Below are positions 23,236 to 35,409 of a stretch of DNA of 64,000 nucleotides, piece by piece. Numbering within the stretch: position 1 is the first letter of the stretch; each line of letters starts with the position of its first letter. The DNA lies in NCBI GenBank assembly GCA_963855995.1, contig OY979717.1, positions 47,582,044-47,646,043 on the forward strand. The letters are read 5' to 3'. Source of the stretch: Muricea muricata. Lineage: Eukaryota > Cnidaria > Anthozoa > Malacalcyonacea > Plexauridae. Below the pieces are notes generated by a model. The model ran no database searches and had not been told where the DNA came from. It saw only the letters and a program-made list of their open reading frames with translations. Position numbers and translations under genes: made by a program.

Positions 23236-23560
23236 ACTTGCTGCAAGTGGTGAATTTCCCGGCTTGGTGCAAGTTTTCAACACCTCATGAAGTTGCAGCA
23301 AATTTGCGGGAATCAGGCTTGTTACAACTTGAGATCTTCATACTCGCTGCAAGTTGTTGTAACAACTTGCATCAAGCTCGTTGATAACAAGTCTTGACAA
23401 GTCTGATGGAGCAACTTGCAGCAAGCCTGTTGAACACATCAATGCTGATGCAAGTTGCAAAAATCAGACTTGCTGCAACTTGATATTTGCAGACTTTCTG
23501 CAAGTTGTTGAAGAAACGTGCATGAATTCGAAGCTTGTGGAGAACAAGTCGTGACCGCAT
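23236..23560. repeat. TTGCAAGTTG-rich low-complexity repeat
   Basis: Irregular tandem and inverted copies of GCTGCAAGTTGTTG, CAACTTGCA and CAAGCCTGTTGA, including the palindrome GCAAGTTGTTGTAACAACTTGC (23350). Similar in style to the ACAAGTTG elements at 27534-31664 but different in sequence. Confidence 0.6.
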
Positions 23561-23569
23561 TGATTAGCC

Positions 23570-24538
23570 TGAATCAGTCTGTAATCAAATGTAAAAATAC
23601 CGAACAATGTTGTTGTCATTTTTGAAACATTTATTATCCGGTAAAATCCAAGATAATATATTGATTGGCACCTCTTCGTTGTTTTTTACGTTTCTCAAAC
23701 GCTAAAATTTCCCTTCTTGCCTAAAAAACTCTTGTAGTTTTTGTGCCGCTGTTTTGTTTTTGCTACTCGCCGTATTTGAGCATTCAGGGTTTTGACGCGT
23801 ACGTACATAACACGGAATAGCATGTTATTTCAGGAATGCCTGTTGCTATAGACACTCGGGAAACATGCTGTACAGGGAATTTCGACCTGTAGATACAGTT
23901 TCCGGGCGTTCTATATAAGATATCACGGTATATATTATTTGCATGCTAATTAAATTCAAACTCGTAAAGTTAGCTGCCTTTGAAAAAAATAATCACTTTT
24001 TATGCACAGTAAACTTTTATAAAAGTACACATGCTGTCATTTGGGATTTAATATACTTGTAAAATTCATTTTAACAAGCACATTTTAACACGGAATACAA
24101 TATATCGTTTAAGAGAAAAACTCCACCTTCATGGTTTTCTGGCTTCTCAAGTTGGGGAGCCAACGTCATTCGAGTCATTTTAGAAGCACGAAACAATGCA
24201 AATGATTGCATTAACATAAATGACATCATATCCGTGGTAACATGAACAGCCAAGAAGACCATGAAGATAGCTTTTTCTCTATGCGTAAAACTTGCATTTC
24301 TTAAATATGTCAAATCCCCAAAAATTGTATGAGCACTTTAAAAAAAATTTAATGCTATTTAAAACGCTGTTTTTCTTGAAAAAGTATCTTCATTAAACAA
24401 GAGATGTGCTTCTCAACATTTATTGTTCAACATTTTACGATTTGATCAGGGGCCGGTGGGAAAGAGTATATTTTTTCATCATCTATTTGGCCACAAACAC
24501 TAAGTATTTCCATGTTTCAGATCATGCTTATTTCACGG
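23570..24538. other. 3' flank of fucosyltransferase copy 3, nothing recognised
   Basis: No ORF of interest and no repeat was resolved. The 3' UTR of the minus-strand gene ending at 24539 should lie at the right side. Confidence 0.35.
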
Positions 24539-26943
24539 TTATGAGCAGACAGTGATCGTAGACCACGAGCGATTACTATCATGTCGGTGAATATCTAAGA
24601 ACCTTGCAATAATCCACTCTTGAAACGTCCCTCTTCCGGCAGTTATGAGGTATTGGGCACGGGCGATCAAATGCATATCAACCAACGATATCACACCACG
24701 ATCAACCACATGAGAAGGAGGGTTGTAGACAACTCCTTGGGATTTCGCGATTATATGGTCATGGATATTTTTGAACACATTTTCCTCGAGGTTTTTTTCT
24801 TTCTCGTAGCGGCCGAACGAGCCTGAACCGTAATCACTCATATCCGTCGCCACGTAAACATGGGACAAACCCGTGGCAATCTTTAGAGCTGCCAGAACCT
24901 ATAGTACGGATGTAGAGAGAGTTAGGAACTGTATAGTTTCAAATTATAAACAAATCGACATTAGATTCGTCTCTTTTATACGATGAGTACCCTTAAATAC
25001 CTCGAGGTAACATTGGCCGTGTAGGCAGTACACGAAAAGTATAAGTACTTTCATTACCTGAAAGTTGGAACGATAAAGTAAAATTCGGCGCTTCGTCTGA
25101 AAGTTTGTAAAGTTCGAATTTTACTCCATCGTTTCAATTAGAGAAAGAACTTGCCAACTTTTTGTAACTATTGTCCAGTCTCCGACTGCATTATTTACTA
25201 GCCTGCCACATGGTCAGATTTGTTTCTATCCAATTAATAAGAAAAATATAAAACCCAACAAAAACTGACATTGCCATTTTTATGTAACCCCTTTAAGATT
25301 ATTTTTATGTAACCCCTTAAATATTAACCCCTGAGATTATTTTTACATAACCGTTAAGAATCGCGCTATGTTTACCAATGTTGAAAACCAGCGTTCGTAG
25401 TATAGAAAAGCTATACGGAGTCAATGGCGTAGCTAACTTGATAATTGGGCCGAGGGGGGGGGGGGACATATTCATGTATTCGTGTTCACAGAGTGACTTC
25501 AGTGCAGTTCGTGATTGACGTCAAAAACTTAACGACAAAGTCTTCGAAACAAGACGCATCCAAGCTTTACTGGGCATTCGGCAGACGAATCATGAGACTT
25601 GCCATATTTCAAAGAAAACCAGCATAAACAGCGTCTCTGGACAAAAACAAGATACTTCATGCATGTTTCAAGCGTAAAAAGCTTAGAAACGACGTCGCTA
25701 TTAGCTAAAAACGAGTGCTATCTGTGTACATGCAGAGTTTGACTCTCACTTGGGCAAAAATTATTTTTTACTTAAAACATTAAAATGAATACAATACATA
25801 AACACAAACCTCGAGCACCAAATCCACACATTTTTGCATGTATTGCAAAGAAGATGTCCGAAGTATTTTCTCGCCTCGAATATGAACTGCAATATACTTA
25901 TTACTTAGTGCTTCCTGGAAACGTTTGGCTTCGTTTAATACAGCCTGTCCCGGTCTCATTGAAAATGCAATTTGGATCGAAGAAAACTGATAATTCTCTT
26001 CACGAAACCTCGCGCGATAGTTTAAGCCATCCGTCCCCCTCCACAAGAATATATTAAGACATTTTTCGTTTTTAACGATATCTTTTTCCAGTACTTTCCA
26101 ATCTCTTATTATATCGCCATTTACGCAAAACTGTTTTCCTGAAGTTCGTTTCATAGCTTTGTCAAGAAACTCACATTTTGTCCAGCCATTTTTGGTAGTG
26201 TTTATAAAAATTGCCTTATAGAAATCTTCCTTCAAGCGAAAGTTTGCTTTGGTGAAGCCCATAGAATGTTGTGACTTGTCAATGAAATGTATGCTTACGT
26301 GATTAGGACTGTCACGTGGACATTCCTTCTCATATTCCACATCGTCGACAAGGGACGCATAACCAGCAGCAGCCAACAAACGCTTCAAATATTTTACATC
26401 GTAATAAGTTTCGAACGGTAACCAAGATTTAGTGGAACCAAGTTTCGTTTCCTTGACAAATGGTATAACCACTTTCCGTCCGCTTTTTCCAGCTTGCGCG
26501 CAAAGGCTGAGAAAGGCACGAGTGTTTTTCGATAACTGGTCTGTGTACTGGTTATGCACGAAAATATACCTTTTCGATGGGATTTGTTTCTGGGGTTTCG
26601 AAATATCGATAATTTGGGGAAAAACCAAATCGGTGTATTTTAAAGTAACCCGTTCTTTTGAGTCTTTCTTGTTACGAGAAATACGCACTTGTAGATTTTG
26701 ACCGTCAGAATCTTTTATTTTTTTAAGTAATTCTGTAAAATCAAGTCCTTCGAACTCGCTATGATATATTTTCTCCCGACTTTTATCCGTTTTCCACTCT
26801 GTCGAGCTTCTTGATGAAATGCGAACGAAATCTTCCTTCTGTAAACTTTCCAGTTTATTCACGTGCCAGTTTATCAGATACCAGCCAGAGAGTATAATAA
26901 GAGCGTTGATAAGGAACACAACCCGAAGGCTGAAACGCATCTC
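24539..26943 (-). CDS. O-fucosyltransferase-like protein, copy 3 (two coding exons)
   Basis: Coding exon 1 is 26943-25810 (ATG 26940-26938) and exon 2 is 24898-24539 (stop TAA), predicting 496 residues. Splice sites and phase match copy 2 exactly (acceptor TTTTACAG before GAGATG; donor CTCGAG|GTTTGT; acceptor CTATAG|GTTCTG). The domain order is also the same: short basic N-terminus, one signal anchor, variable stem (with a seven-residue insertion relative to copy 2), RAFLSLCAQAGKSGRKVV, HIRGEKILR at the exon end, then VYVATD and the late VDMHLIARAQYLITAG segment. The intron aligns with that of copy 2, so the duplication was of genomic DNA and not of mRNA. No stop or frameshift is visible, so it is probably functional. 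The stem is the most diverged part, as expected for a non-catalytic spacer. Confidence 0.75.
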
Positions 26944-27039
26944 CTGTAAAATTAGAATAGTCAAAAAATAGATATCATTTTGCCGTTGCCTGTTCAGTTA
27001 TAGATACACAGTATGACATCATAAAATGGTTATGCCAAA

Positions 27040-28075
27040 ATGGTTTTATACTAAGTGTATTAACACTTGGGATCCAAAGATAGTGCAAAGTTTCAGTGGT
27101 TATAGTTCTGTAGAAGAAACTGACAGCATGCATTCACGCAAAGCATATAAACCTAAATTTCAAACGACTTCGCGCGATATTACATGTAAACAAACACTTC
27201 ACTCAGGGCTAGTCGGAATGGGACACTTTCCGAGATGCCGCCAGTAATGTAAATTATGTTCAGTGTTTATATGGTCCCGCTTCCATCCCGCCTAGGCGGG
27301 ATCACGGCATCAGTTGCCGGGTCTCGTCTTAATTGGACGAAAAATTCCCATATAAACACTCAATCCCGGCTAGGCAGGATGAATTTTGACATCTGATCAC
27401 GCACAATTACACTGCTGTCAAAAACATAACGTCAAGCGCTTAAATGGCTTCATCCCGGCACTATTTCCTTCGTCATCGCGCCTGGGCGATTTTCCTGTCT
27501 AAACCTAGATATATAAAAACAGCCCGTCCCAGCTACACACGTAAAAATCTCACAACTTGTAACAAGTCTGCAGACAAGCCGTCAACAAGATGTGTTCGCA
27601 CTGCTTGTTCCAAAGTTGTCAACAAGTTGTTCCAAACTTGTTGACAACTTGTAACAAGCTTGACGAAAATATCAGACATGTTACAAGGTTGTTCTAACAA
27701 CTCTGATACAATCCTGTTGTAGCAAGTTTGTTACAAGATTGACAACACAAGGCTGTAACAATATTGTTATATATCATGCTGTATCAGTCTTGTTGGAACA
27801 ATCTTGTAACAAGTCTGATAGTCCCATCAAGCTTGTTACAATTTGTCAACAGCTTGTTCCAAACTTGTTCCAACAAATTCGGAACAAGCAGTGCGAATAC
27901 ATCTTGTCAACAACTTGTGAACAGACTTGTTACAACTTGTTTGCAGGTCTGTAGCAACTTGTGCGTTTTTACGTGTGTAGACGGGATCATGTGAACAGGA
28001 CTTCAGACTATTTTTGGCCCGGCCGGCACCGTCGCGTAATTGTCGAATAATAAAGGATTATTGACCGAGCGTGAG
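27040..28075. repeat. Dispersed repeat family R3, copy 1, with nested elements
   Basis: GATCCAAAGATAGTGCAAAG (27070), AAGCATATAAACCTAAATTT (27140) and GGCCCGGCCGGCACCGTCGC (28015) occur in the same order in 54385-55090. Between them sit CCCGCCTAGGCGGG palindromes (27290-27480) and MITE copy A (27534-27979), absent from the other copy. Confidence 0.45.
27534..27979. mobile_element. 444-bp ACAAGTTG TIR element, copy A (inverted)
   Basis: Ends TACACACGTAAAAA and TTTTTACGTGTGTA are perfect 14-bp inverted repeats. The interior is packed with ACAAGTTGT/ACAACTTGT words. Orientation is opposite to copies B-F. If TA is the target duplication the core ends are CACACGTAAAAA, mariner-like. The open frames in it are by-products of the repeat. 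Confidence 0.7.
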
Positions 28076-28159
28076 GTCTCTACCGTGAAATATCGGACAG
28101 AAGTTTTTTAGTACGGAACCCGGCTCGTGTATTTCCAGCTTTCCGAAAATCTTGCAGCA

Positions 28160-28311
28160 TCCCACTTTATATAATAACTACAGTAAAACACGCAATTTGA
28201 TTGGTCAGTATCCGTGCAGCATGAGGCAATCCTGCACGTGAACTTTGAAAGTCGACATCGCTTCGTATTTTCGAGATTGTTTTACGGGTTTTAAATTGCC
28301 AACAAAAGCTC
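28160..28311. repeat. Dispersed repeat family R4, left part, split by the hAT element
   Basis: ACTACAGTAAAACACGCAAT through GTGAACTTTGAAAGTCGACA to ACGGGTTTTAAATTGCC matches 56140-56270. The hAT-like element begins at 28320; after its right end GGATGACGCTATCCTGCACG (33241) is the inverted counterpart of the left sequence, so the host repeat was palindromic. Confidence 0.5.
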
Positions 28312-28682
28312 GCCACAACCAGGGGCGGATCCAGACCGATGCAACCGATGCGAATGCATCGGTCAGAATTTCACGTTAATTCAATACGTCCAAGCCAAGT
28401 TTCAATAAAAACTCCAAAAAATAACAATACACACATTTTAATCTGAAAACGTGTGTGCGTAGGGCCTATTGTGGTATTTCAATCAATAATTTTATCGATA
28501 AAAACAATGATTTCACATGAGGAGAATTTTGATAGCCGTTTTGCGTGTTTTTTATCTATCGTCTTTTTATCGATATATATAGCGAATATTATAGCGTCAG
28601 GTTGTTGTCAAAAATGTCTGGACATCATTGTGCTTACTTTGCATTTTTGAGTAAGCACATGGCTAGGGTTGATTGCAGAGGG

Positions 28683-29126
28683 TACACACGTAAAAACGCA
28701 CAAGTTGCTACAGACCTGCAAACAAGTTGTAACAAGTCTGTTCACAAGTTGTTCACAAGATGTATTCGCACTGCTTGTTCCGAATTTTTTGGAACAAGTT
28801 TGGAACAAGCTGTTGACAAATTGCAACAAGCTTGATGGGACTATCAGAACTGTTACAAGATTGTTCCAACAAGACTGATACAGCATGATATAACAATATT
28901 GTTACAGCCTTGTGTTGTCAATCTTGTAACAAACTTGCTACAACAGGATTGTATCAGAGTTGTTAGAACAACCTTGTAACAAGTCTGATATTTTCGTCAA
29001 GCTTGTTACAAGTTGTCAACAAGTTTGGAACAACTTGTTGACAAACTTGGTACAAGCAGTGCGAACACATCTTGTTGACGGCTTGTCTGCAGACTTGTTA
29101 CAAGTTGTGAGATTTTTACGTGTGTA
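28683..29126. mobile_element. 444-bp ACAAGTTG TIR element, copy B
   Basis: Same 14-bp ends (TACACACGTAAAAA). First member of a head-to-tail run B-C-D-E separated by only GAT. It differs from C-E at scattered positions. Confidence 0.75.
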
Positions 29127-29129
29127 GAT

Positions 29130-29573
29130 TACACACGTAAAAACGCACAAGTTGCTACAGACCTGCAAACAAGTTGTAACAAGTCTGTTCACAAGTTGTT
29201 GACAAGATGTATTCGCACTGCTTGTTCCGAATTTGTTGGAACAAGTTTGGAACAAGCTGTTGACAAATTGTAACAAGCTTGATGGGACTATCAGACCTGT
29301 TACAAGATTGTTCCAACAAGACTGATACAGCATGATATAACAATATTGTTACAGCCTTGTGTTGTCAATCTTGTAACAAACTTGCTACAACAGGATTGTA
29401 TCAGAGTTGTTAAAACAACCTTGTAACAAGTCTGATATTTTCGCCAAGCTTGTTACAAGTTGTCAACAAGTTTGGAACAACTTGTTGACAACTTTGGAAC
29501 AAGCAGTGCGAACACATCTTGTTGACGGCTTGTCTGCAGACTTGTTACAAGTTGTGAGATTTTTACGTGTGTA
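29130..29573. mobile_element. 444-bp ACAAGTTG TIR element, copy C
   Basis: Follows copy B after GAT; the period from copy to copy is 447 bp. Almost identical to D and E. Confidence 0.75.
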
Positions 29574-29576
29574 GAT

Positions 29577-30020
29577 TACACACGTAAAAACGCACAAGTT
29601 GCTACAGACCTGCAAACAAGTTGTAACAAGTCTGTTCACAAGTTGTTGACAAGATGTATTCGCACTGCTTGTTCCGAATTTGTTGGAACAAGTTTGGAAC
29701 AAGCTGTTGACAAATTGTAACAAGCTTGATGGGACTATCAGACCTGTTACAAGATTGTTCCAACAAGACTGATACAGCATGATATAACAATATTGTTACA
29801 GCCTTGTGTTGTCAATCTTGTAACAAACTTGCTACAACAGGATTGTATCAGAGTTGTTAGAACAACCTTGTAACAAGTCTGATATTTTCGCCAAGCTTGT
29901 TACAAGTTGTCAACAAGTTTGGAACAACTTGTTGACAACTTTGGAACAAGCAGTGCGAACACATCTTGTTGACGGCTTGTCTGCAGACTTGTTACAAGTT
30001 GTGAGATTTTTACGGGTGTA
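29577..30020. mobile_element. 444-bp ACAAGTTG TIR element, copy D
   Basis: Follows copy C after GAT. The right end reads TTTTTACGGGTGTA, one base off the consensus. Confidence 0.75.
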
Positions 30021-30023
30021 GAT

Positions 30024-30467
30024 TACACACGTAAAAACGCACAAGTTGCTACAGACCTGCAAACAAGTTGTAACAAGTCTGTTCACAAGTTGTTGACAAG
30101 ATGTATTCGCACTGCTTGTTCCGAATTTGTTGGAACAAGTTTGGAACAAGCTGTTGACAAATTGTAACAAGCTTGATGGGACTATCAGACCTGTTACAAG
30201 ATTGTTCCAACAAGACTGATACAGCATGATATAACAATATTGTTACAGCCTTGTGTTGTCAATCTTGTAACAAACTTGCTACAACAGGATTGTATCAGAG
30301 TTGTTAGAACAACCTTGTAACAAGTCTGATATTTTCGCCAAGCTTGTTACAAGTTGTCAACAAGTTTGGAACAACTTGTTGACAACTTTGGAACAAGCAG
30401 TGCGAACACATCTTGTTGACGGCTTGTCTGCAGACTTGTTACAAGTTGTGAGATTTTTACGTGTGTA
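30024..30467. mobile_element. 444-bp ACAAGTTG TIR element, copy E
   Basis: Last of the tandem run; the 63-bp satellite begins right after it. Confidence 0.75.
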
Positions 30468-30471
30468 CTTC

Positions 30472-30765
30472 GCACCGATGCATGCATCGGACATACGAGA
30501 CAGTACCGCGCGATTCTATTGTTTGAAGGGTAGATTGTCTCGACTGACCGATGCATCGAGACAATACCGCGCGACAATTATTGTTTGAGGGTAGATTGTG
30601 TCTCGACTGACCGATGCATCGAGACAGTACCGCGCGATGCTTATTGTTTGAGGGTAGATTGTGTCTCGACTGACCGATGCATCGAGACAGTACCGCGCGA
30701 TTCTTATTGTTTGAAGGGTAGATTGTCTCAACTGACCGATGCAACGGGCATCGGTGACCGATGCA
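30472..30765. repeat. 63-bp satellite, about 4.5 units
   Basis: Units start CGACTGACCGATGCATCGAG at 30541, 30604, 30667 and (variant) 30729, each with ACCGCGCGA and TATTGTTTGA blocks. The GACCGATGCATCG word also occurs next to both ends of the enclosing hAT-like element. The apparent protein repeats in this stretch are by-products. Confidence 0.8.
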
Positions 30766-31220
30766 AATTACTAGTTATTAATATTTCGATTTACCGTGGA
30801 AATAATTCGAGCATTTCCCGCAAGTGCACGAAGGTTTTCTCCAAGGCATGGCGTTTGACGCGACTATGCAAATGATTGTGATCTCTCGACCTTATTACTA
30901 CGAGTAGGAAAGCAAAACCTTAGAATCCGTTCGCAAAGGGCAGGAAGAGGAGAGATCTTGCTTTGAAATTGTTGATTCCGAAACAACTTACGAACGCAAG
31001 TGGCGAATTGAGGGCTCTAAAGTAAGTATCATTCATTTTTATGAAAGGTTCTGCTGTGCTAGTTACATTTTAATATGCTAGGCTTTATATTCAATATTGT
31101 GAGATTAAATTTCTGCTATTTAAATTGATAGACATTGTATTTGTAGGATTATTGATGAAATACTATAATAATACTAATGTATATATAAATAGCAATATTG
31201 GGCAAGCTGCGTAGGAGGCC

Positions 31221-31664
31221 TACACACGTAAAAACGCACAAGTTGCTACAGACCTGCAAACAAGTTGTAACAAGTCTGTTCACAAGTTGTTGACAAGATG
31301 TATTCGCACTGCTTGTTCCGAATTTGTTAGAACAAGTTTGGAACAAGCTGTTGACAAATTGTAACAAGCTTGATGGGACTATCAGACCTGTTACAAGATT
31401 GTTCCAACAAGACTGATATAGCATGATATAGCAATATTGTTACAGCCTTGCGTTATCAATCTTGTAACAAACTTGCTACAACAGGATTGTATCAGAGTTG
31501 TTAGAACAACCTTGTAACAAGTCTGATATTTTCGTCAAGCTTGTTACAAGTTGTCAACAAGTTTGGAACAACTTGTTGACAACTTTGGAACAAGCAGTGC
31601 GAACACATCTTGTTGACGGCTTGTCTGCAGACTTGTTACAAGCTGTGAGATTTTTACGTGTGTA
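31221..31664. mobile_element. 444-bp ACAAGTTG TIR element, copy F (solo)
   Basis: Same ends and length as copies B-E but standing alone 750 bp to the right; a few substitutions relative to the tandem copies (for example GATATAGCAATATTG). Confidence 0.75.
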
Positions 31665-32360
31665 GGGGAGGGCATTGGAGACCTGGGAGTGCCTTACAAG
31701 CACGAATCCTTATTATCAGGCTTTTGTAGTTGTCTTATTTACTTCTTTTGGCCAAGATATTCATGTATTGTAGATGATAATGGATGAGTGGTCTATGGTA
31801 GTGGAGTGGGGTGGAGGGGTAGTCCTAATTCTTGATAATTTGTTATATGTAACCATTGACTAGTACTTTCATCAAATTTGCACAGCTTGAAATTTAACAC
31901 AATTATTATATTTATCTTTCACACATATAATAATTGTTGTTATAGCCTTTGTGGGATGGCAATTGTCTCTATAGAGGCTGCTCAAAATTATTATGTGGCA
32001 AGGAAGATTTGTGTTACTTCCTGAGAGGCTTTACTAGCATATATTGGACCTTATTGCAACTAAGAGTTTTATCATTCCATGCTTTACTTGCATGTGTGTA
32101 AGAAAATACACATATTTTTGTGTGAGAATATTGCATTCTCTGTGACTGTGTTGGATAGTGCATTGGGTGATGGGTAGGTACATCATCACACGACATGTGA
32201 CGTGGCAATTTGTAAGGGGGTAATCTATGCACACACAAGCTTTAGTTTATTATACTTGTGTGCATTCGTGATTAATAATTCATTGCTGATTAAACTTACA
32301 CACACACTAGATTTCTTTTTTTTTGTTTGTTACAATAAGTCACTCACAATTAGCCAGCAT

Positions 32361-32870
32361 GCTATATAATATTTCATATTCTATATTGACTGCCTCATTA
32401 GGAACAAAGGGACTGTTGTTACTAAATATTTTTCATGTTTGCATGACACCAACATGGTCCCTATTACCTATTTGAATATTTCCATTACTAAATAATGTTT
32501 TTTGCCTTCCCTATCTCATACATTTACAACAAGTCATTCAGACTCATATTTCATGCTATACCATACTTCATATTGCAGTTACTGCCTCATTACAAACATA
32601 GGGACTGTTGTTTTGAAATATCGTCTGTTCTACATGATACCAATACGCTTCCTATTACCTATTTGGGTATTTCCATTATCAAATATTGTTTTTTACCTTC
32701 CCTATCTCATAGATTCACATTAAGTCAGTTAAGCCTGACCCGCATGCTATATCATATTTCATATTACATGGAAGCTGCCTCATTATGAACAACGGGGCTG
32801 TTGCTTCAAAATATTGTTTTATTTTGCTAGACACCAATATGATTTTTATTACCTATTACTAAATACTAAA
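32361..32870. repeat. Tandem repeat, about 190-bp unit, three diverged units
   Basis: Units start GCTATATAATATTTCATATT (32361), GCTATACCATACTTCATATT (32555) and GCTATATCATATTTCATATT (32745). Each has CTGCCTCATTA, GGGACTGTTGTT-like and ATTACCTATT blocks. No coding signal is conserved between units. Confidence 0.65.
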
Positions 32871-33232
32871 TATTCATGCCAAAAACTGTGACTATATTGT
32901 ATCTTTCAATGCGCTTTAGGTAAGCATTACAAAAAGTTTAATTTTCTATCTTTTATAATTTTTAATGAGATTTATGAATGCATCTGAAAATCAGAAGTAT
33001 TTGTAGAAATTCTTCATTTTTAAACATTGTTTTGTGTTAGATATTGCTCTCAAAATTCAGGAAATCACATTTCCCAGGCTTTAGATTTCAAAATTTTCCC
33101 AGGGGAGGAACCCCCTGGACCCCCCTAGTTATCTCCGGCGCTCGGCGTCGCCTTCAGCGCCAATTGTTAATGGAATTTCCAGTTGATGCATCGGTCAGAA
33201 TTAATTTGCCTAGATCCGCCCCTGGCCACAAC

Positions 33233-35207
33233 TCGCGTGCATGGATGACGCTATCCTGCACGGAAAACTATTCGGTATTCCTTTATTGAAGTAATTTTAG
33301 ACAAACATGCAGTTTTGAATCATATACAAACAATCGCTCAATACCGAAGTAGAGAGGGTATAAATACGTTGAAGATTTCGACAAATCGCGTATTTTTTTG
33401 CAGGAAGCTTTGAGAAAATGTAGACAAAGCTACCACGATTCCGTTGGTGTCACAGATTTAATACTGGAATGGTCATGAATATTACTGTATGTTTTTATAC
33501 GACGTAGCATAGCGAAATTATTGTGAATATATTATGTTTCTCTGTGTTTATGCTATACAGTTGATATTCTATGTTTGGTTTAGTGAGGCGAACACGAGGC
33601 AAATACCACCAGCCCAAAAACTAGTATGATATTTTGTATTTCTCAGTCGCATACGCTACGCAAAATTCCTGTCCCAAGATTCAATTTCATTGACAACTTA
33701 ATGTTTTAAATTATATTACTAGTTAAGAAAAACATTCGAATAGCTTCCGTCCCAAGGAGTTTGTAGCCAAAAGCAAATAGGACAAAAAATTGAGTAGCAG
33801 CATGCAATGCTGAAACTTTCCCGGGTTTTTTTTACAACCTTTTAGAAGAATTTGCCCGAGATTTTTTTAAGACGTGCTCAGTTATTTAATTCTTACGGCT
33901 CAGTTGTTACAAGTAAACAAATGAAACTGAAAACCTACTTGTAACAGTTATAATCATAACCAGAAGTTACTGTTACAAGGAAATTGCTGCCGAACGATCT
34001 AGTGTGCCTTTTAATTTACAACATACCAATAAGCATCATCTTGCACACTGTCTCTATGAATTTATTTTGTCCCAAAAAATTGAATTTTCAAGGTGCCATA
34101 ATTACTATATATACTATACAGTACAGTTTGAATGAGATTTGTCCAATCTCATGATGTTATTGTTAGTGCTAATATTCAAAATTCTATCAAATGTTAGTTG
34201 AAATCATACTTTAGTCTAGACTTCATGACGTCATTAAAATATGTTTTTTAACGTTTGTTGTATTTCTTTGTTGAAATTTTTCTTATTGGTGATAGTGTAT
34301 GGAACGGTTGTCTTTTGTCCAATATTTAAATGTTCCATATAGATTTAGCATGTAGTGTCCATCATTGGCCATCATTACTGTCCAATAACTTCTTAGGGCT
34401 CATGCATATATCGATATGCGATATCTCCAACATTAGTACTGTACACGGTAGATTATTAATTTCCACTGCAATTATATTGCAATGACTGGAAACAGGCATG
34501 TAGAGTTTAATAATGCATTGGATAATGAATTGATACAGCTACTGAATAAAAAAGATGTCAACAATCTGGTAGTTACGCCAGTGTCTGTACCTGTTTATAT
34601 TCTTTCACTATACCCACAATTCAAAGCCGGCCTATGTGCGTGTGTGTGATATAAAATAAAACTAGTATTAAACCTTCTCGTGTGTTGAACCTGCGCTGTT
34701 ACTTCGGTTTAAGGGCTTTATAAGGCCCCGTTTACTATGATCCTAGGTCCAGCATTCCGTTAAGAAATCATTACGTTTAACACTATTGTGTTTGCACTAT
34801 GACGGAGTGCAAATTTCTCATTTACACTACAACGCTACTCCTAGCACTATGTTGCGTCGTTGTTTATGCATAATCGGGTCCTTATACGAGTGTGTGCCGC
34901 GTTGTTCTCGTCTAATTCATATGAATAACCTTTGAAGACGAGAGAGCTTCCGATTAATGATCTGGTTTCCGGTAAGAACTACCGTCCAGACCTCAAACAC
35001 GGAAAAATTCTAGATAGTACACGGGATGCAATTTTTCAAATTAGCCGCTAGTATTGTTGAGAAAACCCGCCATTTTGAATTTTTGAGACTGTGAAAGCGT
35101 CATTGGTCAGCGTCACTTTCTGACATGTGAAGTACTTTATGTTGCAAAGATCTTTAAACCAGCAATAGCCGCATTTCATGATGGTCTTCGGGCAATTTTA
35201 TCACGTG
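33233..35207. other. Intergenic, little recognised
   Basis: The first 100 bp complete repeat R4 interrupted by the hAT-like element. GGCCCCGTTTACTATGATCC at 34725 is a partial MITE end. No gene was seen. Confidence 0.35.
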
Positions 35208-35409
35208 CAGTGGCGGATCTAGCGTAAGTCAAAAGAAATTACCACAGCTCATTCTAGGATATATTTACATTTTAAAATACCTTCAAAGCAACTTCATTAG
35301 TTAGATTTTATTCTTTTGAAATTCATAACCTGTGACATTGTTATAAAGCTATTTGAACTTAAAATTGCGCTGCTATAATTTATTTTGGCTTACCCTGGAT
35401 CCGCCACTG
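35208..35409. mobile_element. hAT-type MITE, copy B
   Basis: Ends CAGTGGCGGATCTAGCGTAA and, inverted, CAGTGGCGGATCCAGGGTAA. Full-length match to 6775-6977. The flanks share only ACGTG (35203-35207 and 35410-35414), so an 8-bp duplication is not evident here. Confidence 0.7.

Larger units (their letters stand above)
28320..33224. mobile_element. hAT-like element, 4.9 kb, with 8-bp target duplication
   Basis: Left end CAGGGGCGGATCCAG and right end (inverted) CAGGGGCGGATCTAG differ at one base. GCCACAAC occurs directly outside both ends (28312-28319 and 33225-33232), a perfect 8-bp target duplication as made by hAT transposases. Inside are subterminal CCGATGCATCGGTC motifs at both ends, five copies of a 444-bp TIR element, a 63-bp satellite and a 190-bp tandem repeat. 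No transposase was recognised, so it is non-autonomous as it stands. Confidence 0.8.

Noticed and set aside
30457-30875. Proteins with repeated blocks (MHRSVETIYPSNN, VDCVSTDRCIETVPRD)
   Set aside because: They are translations of a 63-bp satellite; since 63 is a multiple of three any frame without a stop gives a repeated protein.
28608-31424. Repeated 105-residue open frames (MLYQSCWNN...) in five places
   Set aside because: They lie inside the 444-bp TIR elements, occur in overlapping frames on both strands and follow the ACAAGTTG word structure; no domain and no separate coding signal.
27534-31664. CRISPR-like array of regularly spaced repeats
   Set aside because: Units are 444 bp with terminal inverted repeats, in a eukaryotic context; no short repeat/spacer pattern.
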